Positions 30,250 through 38,835 of a stretch of 64,000 nucleotides of DNA are shown here, one piece after another. The first letter of the stretch is position 1; the number at the start of each line of letters is the position of its first letter. This stretch comes from a virus. The translations under genes were made by a program, and so were the position numbers. The notes below the pieces were generated by a model, which saw only the letters and a program-made list of their open reading frames with translations, did no database searches and was not told the origin of the DNA. The DNA is taken from positions 31,371 to 95,370 of IMG/VR virus record IMGVR_UViG_3300047509_000088, one strand, 5' to 3'.

Positions 30250-30693
30250 TCATCCCTTCCAGGGGGCAGGCAGTTCCTCGGGCATCTTGTAGGTCAAGAC
30301 CGGGCAATCATACCGTTCGGCAAGACGGTGGGTCCGCTCGGCGTCCGGCGACTTCCAGATCACCAGGCCAGTGACGGCTGCTCGCTCGGCTCTGTTCCCG
30401 AGCTGGTGTTCGATCACCTTGCCCCATGCCCTGACCTGGCCGATCACGTAGTTGGACGGATTGAAGTCGTTCCACACCAGATAGCTGATTGTCTCTTCAA
30501 GACTTTCTAACAACCAGAAGCCGCAGTGGCATCCCTCATCCGGCGCCTCATGACGGCTATCGCGGCCGAGCGGCAGGATGTTGCGCCAATTGTCGCAAGC
30601 CGAGATGTTAGGACCAGGGTGCCAGACATACGGATAGAAGAGACCTCTCAATTCCGACTTGCCGGACAGTCGCCAAGCCCTATAGCCGGTCAT
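30250..30693 (-). CDS. GYRAW-family protein, copy 2 of 6
   Basis: 147 residues: MTGYRAWRLSGK, WHPGPNISACDN, CHCGFW, VRAWGKVIEHQLGNRAERAA, LAERYDCPVLTY. Separated by 18 nt from copy 1. Same order of motifs, rather diverged, so not a recent duplicate. Confidence 0.7.
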   Translation of the reverse strand: MTGYRAWRLSGKSELRGLFYPYVWHPGPNISACDNWRNILPLGRDSRHEAPDEGCHCGFWLLESLEETISYLVWNDFNPSNYVIGQVRAWGKVIEHQLGNRAERAAVTGLVIWKSPDAERTHRLAERYDCPVLTYKMPEELPAPWKG

Positions 30694-30721
30694 ACGAATA
30701 TCCGATCAGACGAATGGTCGG

Positions 30722-31204
30722 TCATACCAATTCATGTGAGAAGTCCGCCAGCAAGAGGTCGTCCGGCGGGTCAAGTAAGGGGACGTCATATACCTTAGAG
30801 AGATGTTTGGCGGTTTCGGTAAAGGCGCCGAGGAACGTCTGAAAATCGCGGATATATCTGAATGACGCCGTCTGTATTCGCCTTGGGTCATACAGGCCGG
30901 TCACCTGACCGTACTCGGATCTGAACCCACGCTCGTGTTCGATCATCTTCCCCCAGGCCAAGATCGTTCCGTATACGAAATAGGGAGGATGGTGGAGGTA
31001 CTCGACTGCCTCTTTGAGGGTTTGGAGCGACCAGATACCGCATTGACATCTTATGCCGGGGATGTGGGGGCCATGTAGCCTGTCGACCGGTTCGATCGTC
31101 AGGTTCGAACACTCTGCGTGGTTGACCCCCGGCGACCACTCGTATGCCCGGCTGACGGCGAACAGCCGATTGGTTCCCGGCCGCCAGGCCCTATAACCGG
31201 TCAT
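30722..31204 (-). CDS. GYRAW-family protein, copy 3 of 6
   Basis: 160 residues: MTGYRAWRPGTN, WSPGVNHAECSN, CQCGIWSLQTLKEAVEYL, ILAWGKMIEHERGFRSEYGQ, LSKVYDVPLLDP. Overlaps copy 4 by ATGA. Confidence 0.7.
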   Translation of the reverse strand: MTGYRAWRPGTNRLFAVSRAYEWSPGVNHAECSNLTIEPVDRLHGPHIPGIRCQCGIWSLQTLKEAVEYLHHPPYFVYGTILAWGKMIEHERGFRSEYGQVTGLYDPRRIQTASFRYIRDFQTFLGAFTETAKHLSKVYDVPLLDPPDDLLLADFSHELV

Positions 31205-31848
31205 CCAGGCCGCCGGCCAGGTCGGACAGGTTGGATCGATATGACGTCATCTGACCGATGATCATCCGGAGACTGGTGGTATGACTCGGCGAAGGCAATT
31301 AAGTCGTTTGGGATATTGAACATGGGAACGTCAAACCGCTGGCCGATTGACTGTATATCCGTATCCAGCCGCCGCCAGATCGCGACGTTCTCGGATCGGG
31401 AGGACGTAAAGAACACACGACCGGTCAGGTGGACATCCGGGTTTGGAAAGTGACGAACCACGATCTCTTTGACTTCAATTCCCGCCAGAAGGGCGATCAC
31501 CTGAGCGTATTCGCATCTAAAGCCATTCGCGTGTTCGATTATCCGACCCCAAGCCTGGACCGCGCCGAAGATGAAGAGGTGGCGGGGCTGGACGTAATCA
31601 CGAACCTCGCGTAAGGATGACCTTATCCACAATCCGCAATCGCACAGGGGAGCAGGCGCGGAGTGATACTGTTCGTGACTGGCGCGATTGATGCCCGGCT
31701 TCCAGGGTCCGTCGCCGCGAACGATCGACCAGAGGTCAGGGGAAGCGGTCGACCAGAGGTCAGGGGAAGCGGGGGACGGTGGCAACGTATAGCCCAGGAG
31801 ATGTGTCAATCGCCAGTCGTACGGCGACCAGGCGCGGTATCCGATCAT
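31201..31848 (-). CDS. GYRAW-family protein, copy 4 of 6 (longest)
   Basis: 215 residues: MIGYRAWSPYDW, an SPDLWSTASPDLWS direct repeat (18-bp DNA repeat), PGINRASHEQ, CDCGLW, VQAWGRIIEHANGFRCEYAQ, IGQRFDVPMFNIPNDLI, and a C-terminal extension. Overlaps copies 3 and 5 by ATGA. Confidence 0.7.
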   Translation of the reverse strand: MIGYRAWSPYDWRLTHLLGYTLPPSPASPDLWSTASPDLWSIVRGDGPWKPGINRASHEQYHSAPAPLCDCGLWIRSSLREVRDYVQPRHLFIFGAVQAWGRIIEHANGFRCEYAQVIALLAGIEVKEIVVRHFPNPDVHLTGRVFFTSSRSENVAIWRRLDTDIQSIGQRFDVPMFNIPNDLIAFAESYHQSPDDHRSDDVISIQPVRPGRRPG

Positions 31849-32372
31849 ATCGATATCAATCCGAGCTTGCTCTTGCCGAATACCCGGGCGTAGGTATTGA
31901 TCGGTTCGGGTAGGTCGGCCGTCTCAACTGGAACGTCATATCGCTCGGCATATACCTCGATTCGTCGCTGCTCCCATTCGGTGAAGTTTGGGGAGGTATA
32001 GAGGGCGGTAATTTGCGCGAACTCAGACCGGAATCCGAAGGTGTGTTCGACGATCTTGCCCCAGGACTCGACCTGGCCATAGATTGCCGACGGCAGAAGG
32101 TTGAAGCGGCCGGTATAGGCAGGGACCTCCTCCAAAGTTGGGAGCGACCACAGACCGCACTGACCATGGTCATGTGGTATCTCGTCTGAGTGAAGCATTC
32201 TGTTCAAACCGGATCGGCCGGAAGGTATACCGGATTGGTCGCATGTTGCGCGGTTGATTCCGGGCTGCCAGACGAACTGCCAAAAGAGGCCGCGAAGCCC
32301 AAACTGGAGGTTGGTCGATTCGCCGGCCGGGACAGGAAAGCCGATTGGCAACCAGGCACGATAGCCTAACAC
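31845..32372 (-). CDS. GYRAW-family protein, copy 5 of 6
   Basis: 175 residues from GTG: LGYRAWLPIGF, WQPGINRATCDQ, GQCGLWSLPTLEEVPAY, VESWGKIVEHTFGFRSEFAQ, YAERYDVPVETADLPE. Confidence 0.7.
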   Translation of the reverse strand: MLGYRAWLPIGFPVPAGESTNLQFGLRGLFWQFVWQPGINRATCDQSGIPSGRSGLNRMLHSDEIPHDHGQCGLWSLPTLEEVPAYTGRFNLLPSAIYGQVESWGKIVEHTFGFRSEFAQITALYTSPNFTEWEQRRIEVYAERYDVPVETADLPEPINTYARVFGKSKLGLISI

Positions 32373-32398
32373 TTCGATCCAACCCTCAAGCCGTTAAT

Positions 32399-32428
32399 CC
32401 TCATACCCACTTCGTGGGCATTCGAGCC
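32399..32428. repeat. 30-bp direct repeat, copy A
   Basis: CCTCATACCCACTTCGTGGG plus ATTCGAGCC-type continuation, identical to 32970-32999. It contains a small hairpin CCCAC-TTC-GTGGG. The two copies flank GYRAW copy 6, as if that gene had been duplicated with its upstream segment. Confidence 0.7.
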
Positions 32429-32430
32429 AG

Positions 32431-32958
32431 TCATACCGGCCAGTCGGTCATGACGACTTGACCAGACAAATCGTATGACTCGGCAAACTCGATCAGGTCG
32501 TACGAATGATCGAACAAGGGCACGTCAAACTGTCGTCCAATCTTACGGCCGACCCGACCAGAGGACTTCATGTCCCATCTAATTGAACCGGGTAGGCCAT
32601 CTGAACCCTGGATCTTTTGGGCGACCTGACCGTACAGGCAGATTGGGGCCGCGAACTCGGCGCGGAAGCCGTATTGATGTTCGATTATCCGACCCCAGGC
32701 ATGGATCGCGCCGAGGGTGAACCTCGTCCCACCCGGGATATACTCTAGGATCTCCCCCCAGGAACGCCTGAACCAGAACCCGCACTCGCATTCAGGGTCG
32801 GGGGCGGCGTGGGGAGGATGGAGGTAGCGGTCGGTGTCCAAATAGTGAGGGAACTGCTGACAGCGAGCCTGGTTAGGGCCGGGGGTCCAGGCGCCAGAGA
32901 CACTGATCGAATCCAGGCTCTCGATGCCGGTCCAGAGCCAGGCGCGATAGCCTAACAC
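32431..32958 (-). CDS. GYRAW-family protein, copy 6 of 6
   Basis: 175 residues from GTG: LGYRAWLWTGIES, WTPGPNQARCQQ, CECGFWFRRSWGEILEY, IHAWGRIIEHQYGFRAEFAA, IGRQFDVPLFDHSYDLIEFA. The start GTGTTAGGCTATCG is shared with copy 5. C-terminus resembles copy 4. Confidence 0.7.
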   Translation of the reverse strand: MLGYRAWLWTGIESLDSISVSGAWTPGPNQARCQQFPHYLDTDRYLHPPHAAPDPECECGFWFRRSWGEILEYIPGGTRFTLGAIHAWGRIIEHQYGFRAEFAAPICLYGQVAQKIQGSDGLPGSIRWDMKSSGRVGRKIGRQFDVPLFDHSYDLIEFAESYDLSGQVVMTDWPV

Positions 32959-33251
32959 TCCGTGTTAGTCCTCATACCCACTTCGTGGGCATTCGAGCCT
33001 ATCATATCGGTTGGCCGGTCATGACGGCCGTCTGGTCGCGAACAATCGAGGTAACTCCTCCAGCCGTCGTCTGGGTGGAGACCATACATCCTGTCGACCC
33101 AGTCCGCGAAGCGAGCAAGACGTTCGAGCAGCCAGGCACGGGGCCCTGAGACCCGGTGAACGGTCAAGGTGGTGCCGTCGATTCGATCCACGACGTGCGG
33201 GCGGCCCTGGTAATGGACGATGTCACCACACCTGATCGGTCCGGGGGTCAA
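32952..33251 (-). CDS. Small unknown protein upstream of the GYRAW array
   Basis: 99 residues. The N-terminal CGDIVHYQGRPHVVDRIDGT looks like a small beta-barrel, then VHRVSGPRAWLLERLARF. The last 15 residues are encoded by the 30-bp repeat, so the C-terminus may be acquired. Confidence 0.6.
   Translation of the reverse strand: MTPGPIRCGDIVHYQGRPHVVDRIDGTTLTVHRVSGPRAWLLERLARFADWVDRMYGLHPDDGWRSYLDCSRPDGRHDRPTDMIGSNAHEVGMRTNTEC
32970..32999. repeat. 30-bp direct repeat, copy B
   Basis: Identical to 32399-32428; lies inside the 3' end of the gene at 32952. Confidence 0.7.
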
Positions 33252-33430
33252 GCTGGTACCTTTTCGCGCTCGGGGATGGCTGGCTGAGGGACGGCCGGTT
33301 GAGGCGGCTCTCCGATCGGTTTGGCCGGAGTCTTGGCTGGGGCGGGGATGTAGAGGGGGAGGGGAGCGGGCTCTTCGAATATACGACGCACGGGTCCGCT
33401 GACGCCAAATCGGATTGACCGGATGGCCAT
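33248..33430 (-). CDS. Small Pro-rich protein, first gene of the long minus block
   Basis: 60 residues, MAIRSIRFGVSGPVRRIFEE, then a Pro/Ala tail. ACAGGAG precedes ATG 33430. A TGATATCCTC box (33517-33508) of the local promoter family lies about 75 nt upstream and may drive it. Unknown. Confidence 0.55.
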   Translation of the reverse strand: MAIRSIRFGVSGPVRRIFEEPAPLPLYIPAPAKTPAKPIGEPPQPAVPQPAIPEREKVPA

Positions 33431-33630
33431 GTTGATCTCCTGTTGAATTGAGATTGGCGGACCGGCTTGAGGGAGGATTCCGAGCCCCTTACCGGACCGC
33501 CTCCCCCGAGGATATCACCATGAGGCGTCCAGGGGAGGGCCTGATTCGAACTCGGATTGGACGCTGGCGCACGATCCGGGAAAGGGTGCTAGGCTGGGCA
33601 GTCTGCCCATATGGATGGCCAGATAGGGCG

Positions 33631-33843
33631 ATGATCGAGAACGGGAGCGGGAGCGAACTCCTGGGCGCTCGCGACGTTATGGCGTTCTGCTCGGTTGGCC
33701 GAACAGCAGCGTACGCGATCATGGCCTCGATCCCGGAGCGGATTCGGGTGCCCGGCGGATTCCGGGTCCGGCGGCGCGACTTGGAGAGGTATATCGAACA
33801 TCTGATCGAATCCCAGCAAGAGGAGGTCGCGGCATCCCTCTGA
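33631..33843 (+). CDS. HTH excisionase/MerR-like protein
   Basis: 70 residues: ELLGARDVMAFCSVGRTAAY, RIRVPGGFRVRRRDLERYIE. This is the HTH_17 pattern of excisionase-like regulators. Earlier in-frame starts (33448, 33520) exist but add no fold-like sequence. First plus-strand gene, in a divergent arrangement with 33248-33430, so it may regulate that junction. Confidence 0.65.
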   Translation: MIENGSGSELLGARDVMAFCSVGRTAAYAIMASIPERIRVPGGFRVRRRDLERYIEHLIESQQEEVAASL

Positions 33844-33881
33844 CCGCACCTGAACCAAGACGGTCTAACCGAAGAAAGAGG

Positions 33882-34124
33882 GTGGAGTTCCCAACTTCGT
33901 TAGACGTCGCGCGCCAACTAGAGTGTACGCGAGCCCATTGCCCCTGTCATCGGACTGCTCAGACAGGAACGGGGGTGACGCATTGCCCCTCCCACACCGA
34001 CGAACATGCGAGCCTATCAATAAGCCAGAGGGGCGACATGTGCTTGTGGAACGACCACGGTGGTTGTGACAAGTACGAGGTCCGGGATGCGCTGATCCGG
34101 GAAGGGATCTGGCCGCGTGTCTGA
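33882..34124 (+). CDS. CHC2-type primase zinc-finger protein
   Basis: 80 residues with CTRAHCPCH and the primase-like finger HCPSHTDEHASLSISQRGDM then CLWNDHGGC. In DnaG-type primases this finger contacts template DNA and is fused to the TOPRIM core. Here it is a separate gene, and the TOPRIM piece is at 36579, beyond a methylase gene. Overlaps the methylase by 8 bp. Confidence 0.75.
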   Translation: MEFPTSLDVARQLECTRAHCPCHRTAQTGTGVTHCPSHTDEHASLSISQRGDMCLWNDHGGCDKYEVRDALIREGIWPRV

Positions 34125-36546
34125 CAATCAACCGGCCGAGAGGCTGTTTCGCCAGCTCGTGAACAACAAGTCCGAGTTGGAGTTGTTGGAGTGGGACGAC
34201 TGCGGGTTTGATTCGCTCGTCTGTGATCCGCCGGCCGGGATCGCGTTCATGAATCGGAGCTGGGATAGCGACAAGGGCGGAAGAGATCTCTGGATTGACG
34301 AGATGACCGTCATATTTGTCGAATGCTTTCGCGTCCTGAAGCCAGGTAGTCATGGTCTCATCTGGGCGATCCCGAGGACGAGCCACTGGACCGCCACGGC
34401 GCTTGAGGATGCCGGGTTTGAGGTAAGAGACGTTATTGACCATTTGTTCGGCTGTCTGTCGGACGATATCACCGTCCTAACTCGACGTGGCTGGCTGCAT
34501 CATACCGAACTAACGTCAACCGATGAGGTTCTTCAGTCATCGGGCGATATCCTGACCTGGGCTCGACCTGAGATGGTTCACCGCTACCCGTACAGGGGTC
34601 CGATGATCAATCTCAGGAATCGCCACACCGACCAACTACTGACACCCAACCACCGTGTCTATGCTAATGTGCGGCGTTCCTCGCAATACACTTTCATCGA
34701 AAAGATGGTGGTCGAGGCGAGAGAGCTACGGCCGTCATGGGTCGTAGACCTACCGATGGCCGGCTGTCTGAATGACGGCTGGGATGGCCCCGATCCGAAG
34801 CGGGCCTATCTGGTCGGTTGGTGGTTGACCGACGCTTGGCCGCACAAAGACGGCAAGGCAGCGATGTTCTCGCAGTCTAAGCCAAAGATGCTGGCCAAGC
34901 TACGGACGGCGCTGGCTCCGTACCAACCCTCCGAGTACGTCAGGCGCGGAAAGCTGCCACAGCATTCAGATGAACATACCTTCTATGTGACTGGACCACT
35001 TGCCGACTACTTATTGGCAACATACCCCGACCGGAAGCTCGATTGGTCGGTTCTCGGGTGGTCGGTTCCGGCCCGGCATGCGCTGCTTGAGGGATTGCTG
35101 GACGGAGACGGATCTCGCCGCGAAAGTCAACACTCGGAAGCGTTCTGGTCGAAGGATCAGGAACGACGAGATATCGTGATGGCGCTGTGTGTCTCACTGA
35201 ACATCCGAGCATACGATGATCCAAAGAAGTGGGTCGTCAATCTCAATCGAACCCACAATTCAACTCAGCTCCAGAAGCATCATCGCGATGCAGCGCCACC
35301 AAGGGAATACGATGGGATCGTATGGTGCCTGACGGTACCAAGCGGGGCATTTGTCGTCAGGCGGAATGGGCGGCCGTTCATCACCGGGAACTCGGGTTTT
35401 CCGAAGGGATTGAACATCTCCAAACAGATAGACAAGATGGCCGGCGCCAAGCGGGAGGTGATTGGCCAGGGGCCAGATCACGCCAAGAGGACGTCGGCGG
35501 CCGGTCGCGGCGGAACGGTCTCTCGGGAAGGGGGGGACGCTCCACTCGGACAAATATTAACCGCTCCCGCCACACCCGAAGCCGTGAGGTGGGACGGCTG
35601 GTCAACCGCTCTCAAGCCGGCACACGAGCACTGGATCTTGGTAAGGAAGCCGCTTGAGAAGGGATTGACCGTAGCTCAAAATGTCCTCAAGTATGGGACG
35701 GGCGGGATCAATATAGACGGGTGTCGAATAGAGGGGGCGGTGCCATCCACGATCCAGGAACAATCGTCTCGGCAAGGCGAGGTCTATGGTACCGACCAGA
35801 GGAATCAAAGAGCGTTTGTCGGTAGTCCGGCTGGGCGCTGGCCCGCCAATTTGATCCTCTCGCATAATCCGGATTGCAAACTGGTCGGGACGAAGAGGGT
35901 CAAGGGCGACTTCGGAACCAGGGGAAGCGATCAGGGAAATGAGATGTACGGGCAGGGTCGGGGGATGAACCGGCCGGCGACCGGTCAGACGGTCGGGTAC
36001 GCTGACCCGGATGGCCTCGAAGAGGTCGAGGCGTGGGAGTGTGCAGAGGGCTGTCCGGTAGCAGAGCTGGATCGGCAGTCTGGTCAAACTGGAAGTAGTG
36101 AGCGCAGAGTCGCCGGACCGGGACAACAGCCGTTCAAGGTTGATAGAGGCTGGAATCAACACTCCATGACCCGAAAGGGTCAAACCGCACCCGAAAGCTA
36201 TGGCGATACAGGTGGCGCAAGTCGCTTCTTCAAGACGTTCGACGGTCGATTAGATCCAGGGTTCGCATATATACCGAAAGCTTCCACCCGCGAGCGATCC
36301 GCCGGCTTGCCAGAGGGTTCGAGATCGAGCCATCCGACTGTTAAGCCGATTGACCTCATGCGCTATCTGGTCAGACTGGTCACGCCGCCGGGTGGTGTGG
36401 TGCTCGATCCCTTTGCCGGCTCCGGGACAACCTGTATAGCGGCCGTCCTGGAGGGGATGGGGTTCATGGGGATTGAGAAGGACCCGGAGTCATACCAGAT
36501 AGCGGCTGACCGGATAAGACATTGGCTAAACCGGATGGACGGCTAG
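34117..36546 (+). CDS. DNA methylase (N4/N6 type) interrupted by an intein
   Basis: 809-residue precursor from GTG 34117. Motif IV SLVCDPPAGIAFMNRSWD is near residue 33; motif I is at the C-terminus (VLDPFAGSGTTCIAA), with SHPTVKPIDLMRYLVRL before it. This is the beta-type order of phage DNA N4/N6 methylases. The intein splits DHLFG / SGFPKGLNISKQIDKMAGA. Spliced length is about 496. It may protect phage DNA from restriction. It sits between two primase pieces. Confidence 0.9.
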   Translation: MSDNQPAERLFRQLVNNKSELELLEWDDCGFDSLVCDPPAGIAFMNRSWDSDKGGRDLWIDEMTVIFVECFRVLKPGSHGLIWAIPRTSHWTATALEDAGFEVRDVIDHLFGCLSDDITVLTRRGWLHHTELTSTDEVLQSSGDILTWARPEMVHRYPYRGPMINLRNRHTDQLLTPNHRVYANVRRSSQYTFIEKMVVEARELRPSWVVDLPMAGCLNDGWDGPDPKRAYLVGWWLTDAWPHKDGKAAMFSQSKPKMLAKLRTALAPYQPSEYVRRGKLPQHSDEHTFYVTGPLADYLLATYPDRKLDWSVLGWSVPARHALLEGLLDGDGSRRESQHSEAFWSKDQERRDIVMALCVSLNIRAYDDPKKWVVNLNRTHNSTQLQKHHRDAAPPREYDGIVWCLTVPSGAFVVRRNGRPFITGNSGFPKGLNISKQIDKMAGAKREVIGQGPDHAKRTSAAGRGGTVSREGGDAPLGQILTAPATPEAVRWDGWSTALKPAHEHWILVRKPLEKGLTVAQNVLKYGTGGINIDGCRIEGAVPSTIQEQSSRQGEVYGTDQRNQRAFVGSPAGRWPANLILSHNPDCKLVGTKRVKGDFGTRGSDQGNEMYGQGRGMNRPATGQTVGYADPDGLEEVEAWECAEGCPVAELDRQSGQTGSSERRVAGPGQQPFKVDRGWNQHSMTRKGQTAPESYGDTGGASRFFKTFDGRLDPGFAYIPKASTRERSAGLPEGSRSSHPTVKPIDLMRYLVRLVTPPGGVVLDPFAGSGTTCIAAVLEGMGFMGIEKDPESYQIAADRIRHWLNRMDG
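34453..35391 (+). other. Intein (313 residues) with in-frame LAGLIDADG domain
   Basis: Starts CLSDDITVLTRRGW (Cys1), block B-like LTPNHRVYAN, LAGLIDADG motifs AYLVGWWLTDAW (degenerate) and ALLEGLLDGDGS, end FVVRRNGRPFITGN followed by Ser +1. Unlike the intein at 1369, the endonuclease is in frame. The first motif has lost acidic spacing, so nuclease activity is uncertain; splicing residues look intact, though the usual penultimate His is Gly. Confidence 0.85.
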
Positions 36547-36578
36547 TCGGATGGACGGATAAGTCTGACGGATAACCT

Positions 36579-37808
36579 ATGGCCGATATCAAGTACGTCA
36601 TCCGTGATCGAGCCGGGAATCCCCTGGCGATCCATAGGCGGGTTGACTTTGTCGATTCGTCCGGCAAGTCGGATAAAGATGTGACGTGGCTCAAGTTGGA
36701 TGGAACAGCCGGATTGCCAGACGGTTTGTCGGTAAAAAGACTCTTGTACGGCCTTGAGTTGTTGGATCAATATCCAGATGTTGGGACGGTCGTGGTGTGC
36801 GAGGGCGAACCGGCGACCGATTCGGTTAATCGCGTAGGGTTCCTCGGACTGGGGACGGTCTGCGGCGCTACGACAATTCCCGATAGGGAAGTGCTGGCCA
36901 ATCTCGTGGGTAGAAAAGTGGTGCTCTGGCCCGACGCCGACCCGGCGCCCGACCCGCAGTTCCCAGAAAGATATCCGCAGGGCAAGGGGCAGTGGCACAT
37001 GGACCAAATCGCTCAAATCCTGACGGGGCTCGGAGTAGAGGTGAACATCCTCGACTGGCCGGAAGCTCCCCCCAAGGGAGACGCCGCCGACCTGATCCGG
37101 AATGGCACGGGGCCGGTCGAGGTCAAGTTGGCGACGAGGTTGAGCGTCTACATTCCTCCTCCCCCTCCCCCAGTAGCCGGCCTGAACGGAAATACGGTAA
37201 TTGGGGACGGCCGTCCGGACAAGTTGCAAGTGGAGATGTCGGACCCGAAAGTCTGGCTGCTGCATTGGCCAGGAGTGGGCGTGCAGCGTTTGTCATCGGG
37301 GCTGCTGACCGGGGCCTGGGGGAGGGTGCAGACGGCGTTCGTCGAGCAGTTCGAGCGGACACCGCGCTGGTTCCCGACCCGGACCGATACCTGGACGGCG
37401 CTCGTCTCCGACCTGATGGACGCTATGTCCCCTGGGGACCATCTCGACCCGCCGCCCGAGCTGACGATCCGTGGCCGTGTCCTCGACCTCTTGGTCAGGG
37501 TATGCGGTACAGAGCCGCCAGATGACCCAGGTGACCCCCGGGCGGGGGAGTCGAACCTGGACAGGGGGGAGGCGTGGTGGAACCTTGACGAGGGTCGTGT
37601 GTACTTCCGGTTTGGGGTGCTCTACAAGCAGCACCAGCAGGACTCGATGCCGGGCGACCGCCTGACCCGGCCGCAGATCAGGGCGGGCATCGTCGAGCTG
37701 GGGGGACAGACGTCTGAACGGGTGGATCGTACCAACCCGGTCAATCAGACAAACCGATGGCAGCAGCGGATCTCCTGGGTGCCGTGGTCCGTCCTGGTGG
37801 ATGACTAG
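36579..37808 (+). CDS. TOPRIM primase-like protein
   Basis: 409 residues. The TOPRIM core reads TVVVCEGEPATDS (E75), LGTVCGATTIPDRE and VVLWPDADPAPD (D119, D121). A Pro-rich hinge (YIPPPPPPVAG) leads to a second domain of about 200 residues without a motif I know, ending in RVYFRFGVLYKQH and WVPWSVLVDD, like C-terminal modules of some phage primases. The stop overlaps the stop of the convergent channel gene in a CTAG palindrome. Confidence 0.8.
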   Translation: MADIKYVIRDRAGNPLAIHRRVDFVDSSGKSDKDVTWLKLDGTAGLPDGLSVKRLLYGLELLDQYPDVGTVVVCEGEPATDSVNRVGFLGLGTVCGATTIPDREVLANLVGRKVVLWPDADPAPDPQFPERYPQGKGQWHMDQIAQILTGLGVEVNILDWPEAPPKGDAADLIRNGTGPVEVKLATRLSVYIPPPPPPVAGLNGNTVIGDGRPDKLQVEMSDPKVWLLHWPGVGVQRLSSGLLTGAWGRVQTAFVEQFERTPRWFPTRTDTWTALVSDLMDAMSPGDHLDPPPELTIRGRVLDLLVRVCGTEPPDDPGDPRAGESNLDRGEAWWNLDEGRVYFRFGVLYKQHQQDSMPGDRLTRPQIRAGIVELGGQTSERVDRTNPVNQTNRWQQRISWVPWSVLVDD

Positions 37809-38485
37809 CCGCGCTCCTGAAGTAGCTGGGCTAGCTGGGACTCGATCATAGCCAGCCGCGTGACAACCTCAGTCTCCTCGTGCCCGACGAAAGAGGCGGC
37901 GATGCTGCCGGCGAGGGTGCTCACCAGTCCGATGCCACCGATCATAAGGACGCCGGCCACGATCCGGCCGGGGCCGGAGTGCGGCGCGATGTCTCCGTAT
38001 CCGACGGTGGAAGCCGTCACGACCGCCCACCAGATCGCATCTCCGAGGTTCCCTCCCCCGACCGCCGCCGGCTCGATCACGCTCATCAGCGCGGCGGCGG
38101 CCATGATCACGAACGTCGCCCCTCCCGACATGTAGAGGACGCGGCGCCGGCCGGCGGTCGCCCGCAGTCCCGCAAGAGCACGGACCATGAAGGCCAGGGT
38201 CCGGACAAGTCGCAGGGCACGGGTGAAAGCCAGCGCGGATGGTAGCGCCGGGAGAGAGACGACGACGATCGCCAGGTTGAGCCAATGGGAGCGGACGTAT
38301 GCCGAACGATTATCCGCCAGAGAGAACGTGACCGTGAACTCGACCAGAAATGCCGCCCAGACCAGCCAATCCAGGATCATCAGTCCATCTGGGATAACCG
38401 GCATCCGCAGCTCGACAAGGGTGAGCGGCACAGAGAGGAGCGCCAGCGCCATCATGCCGCCGTCAACCGTCTGACGGCGGGTCAT
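37805..38485 (-). CDS. Voltage-gated potassium channel-like protein
   Basis: 226 residues with six membrane segments. Selectivity filter TVGYGD at 160-165 after pore helix DAIWWAVVTAS. Residues 86-108 (AFTRALRLVRTLAFMVRALA) carry Arg at regular spacing, as in an S4 voltage sensor. A C-terminal coiled coil (TRLAMIESQLAQLLQE) may hold the tetramer. This is the bacterial Kv layout. ATG 38485 overlaps the upstream stop. A channel in a phage-like genome is rare. Confidence 0.88.
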   Translation of the reverse strand: MTRRQTVDGGMMALALLSVPLTLVELRMPVIPDGLMILDWLVWAAFLVEFTVTFSLADNRSAYVRSHWLNLAIVVVSLPALPSALAFTRALRLVRTLAFMVRALAGLRATAGRRRVLYMSGGATFVIMAAAALMSVIEPAAVGGGNLGDAIWWAVVTASTVGYGDIAPHSGPGRIVAGVLMIGGIGLVSTLAGSIAASFVGHEETEVVTRLAMIESQLAQLLQERG

Positions 38486-38835
38486 GCCGTCACCTGGCCA
38501 CAGTACCTGCAAGCCTGTCCAGACGAAACGGGAGGCGCACCGCAGTTCGAGCACTCGGCCGCAGTCACGACCTGTTCGAGGACGTCAGCCTGACGATTGA
38601 TCCTGATGACCAGACGAGCCTGCGCCAGCATGGCAGCTTCATGGTCAATAACGGCTTGACGAGCAGCGGCCCTGCGGGATCGGTCGGCCGCTCGGTCGTT
38701 GCGCCGCGTGATGAGGATTACGGCGACCGCTGATCCCCCAAGAAGGACCGCGAATCCGTACTCTCCACCGACCGCCGCGAACACACCGACGATACCGAGG
38801 ATGGCAACCAGGGCGTCACGCTGACGGCGAATCAC
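38482..38835 (-). CDS. Membrane protein with C-terminal zinc ribbon
   Basis: 117 residues from GTG 38835 (GTGA overlap). Two membrane helices (ALVAILGIVGVFAAVGG, FAVLLGGSAVAVILIT), a charged helix, and the ribbon CSNCGAPPVSSGQACRYCGQ. The same ribbon ends the upstream protein. Confidence 0.65.
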   Translation of the reverse strand: MIRRQRDALVAILGIVGVFAAVGGEYGFAVLLGGSAVAVILITRRNDRAADRSRRAAARQAVIDHEAAMLAQARLVIRINRQADVLEQVVTAAECSNCGAPPVSSGQACRYCGQVTA

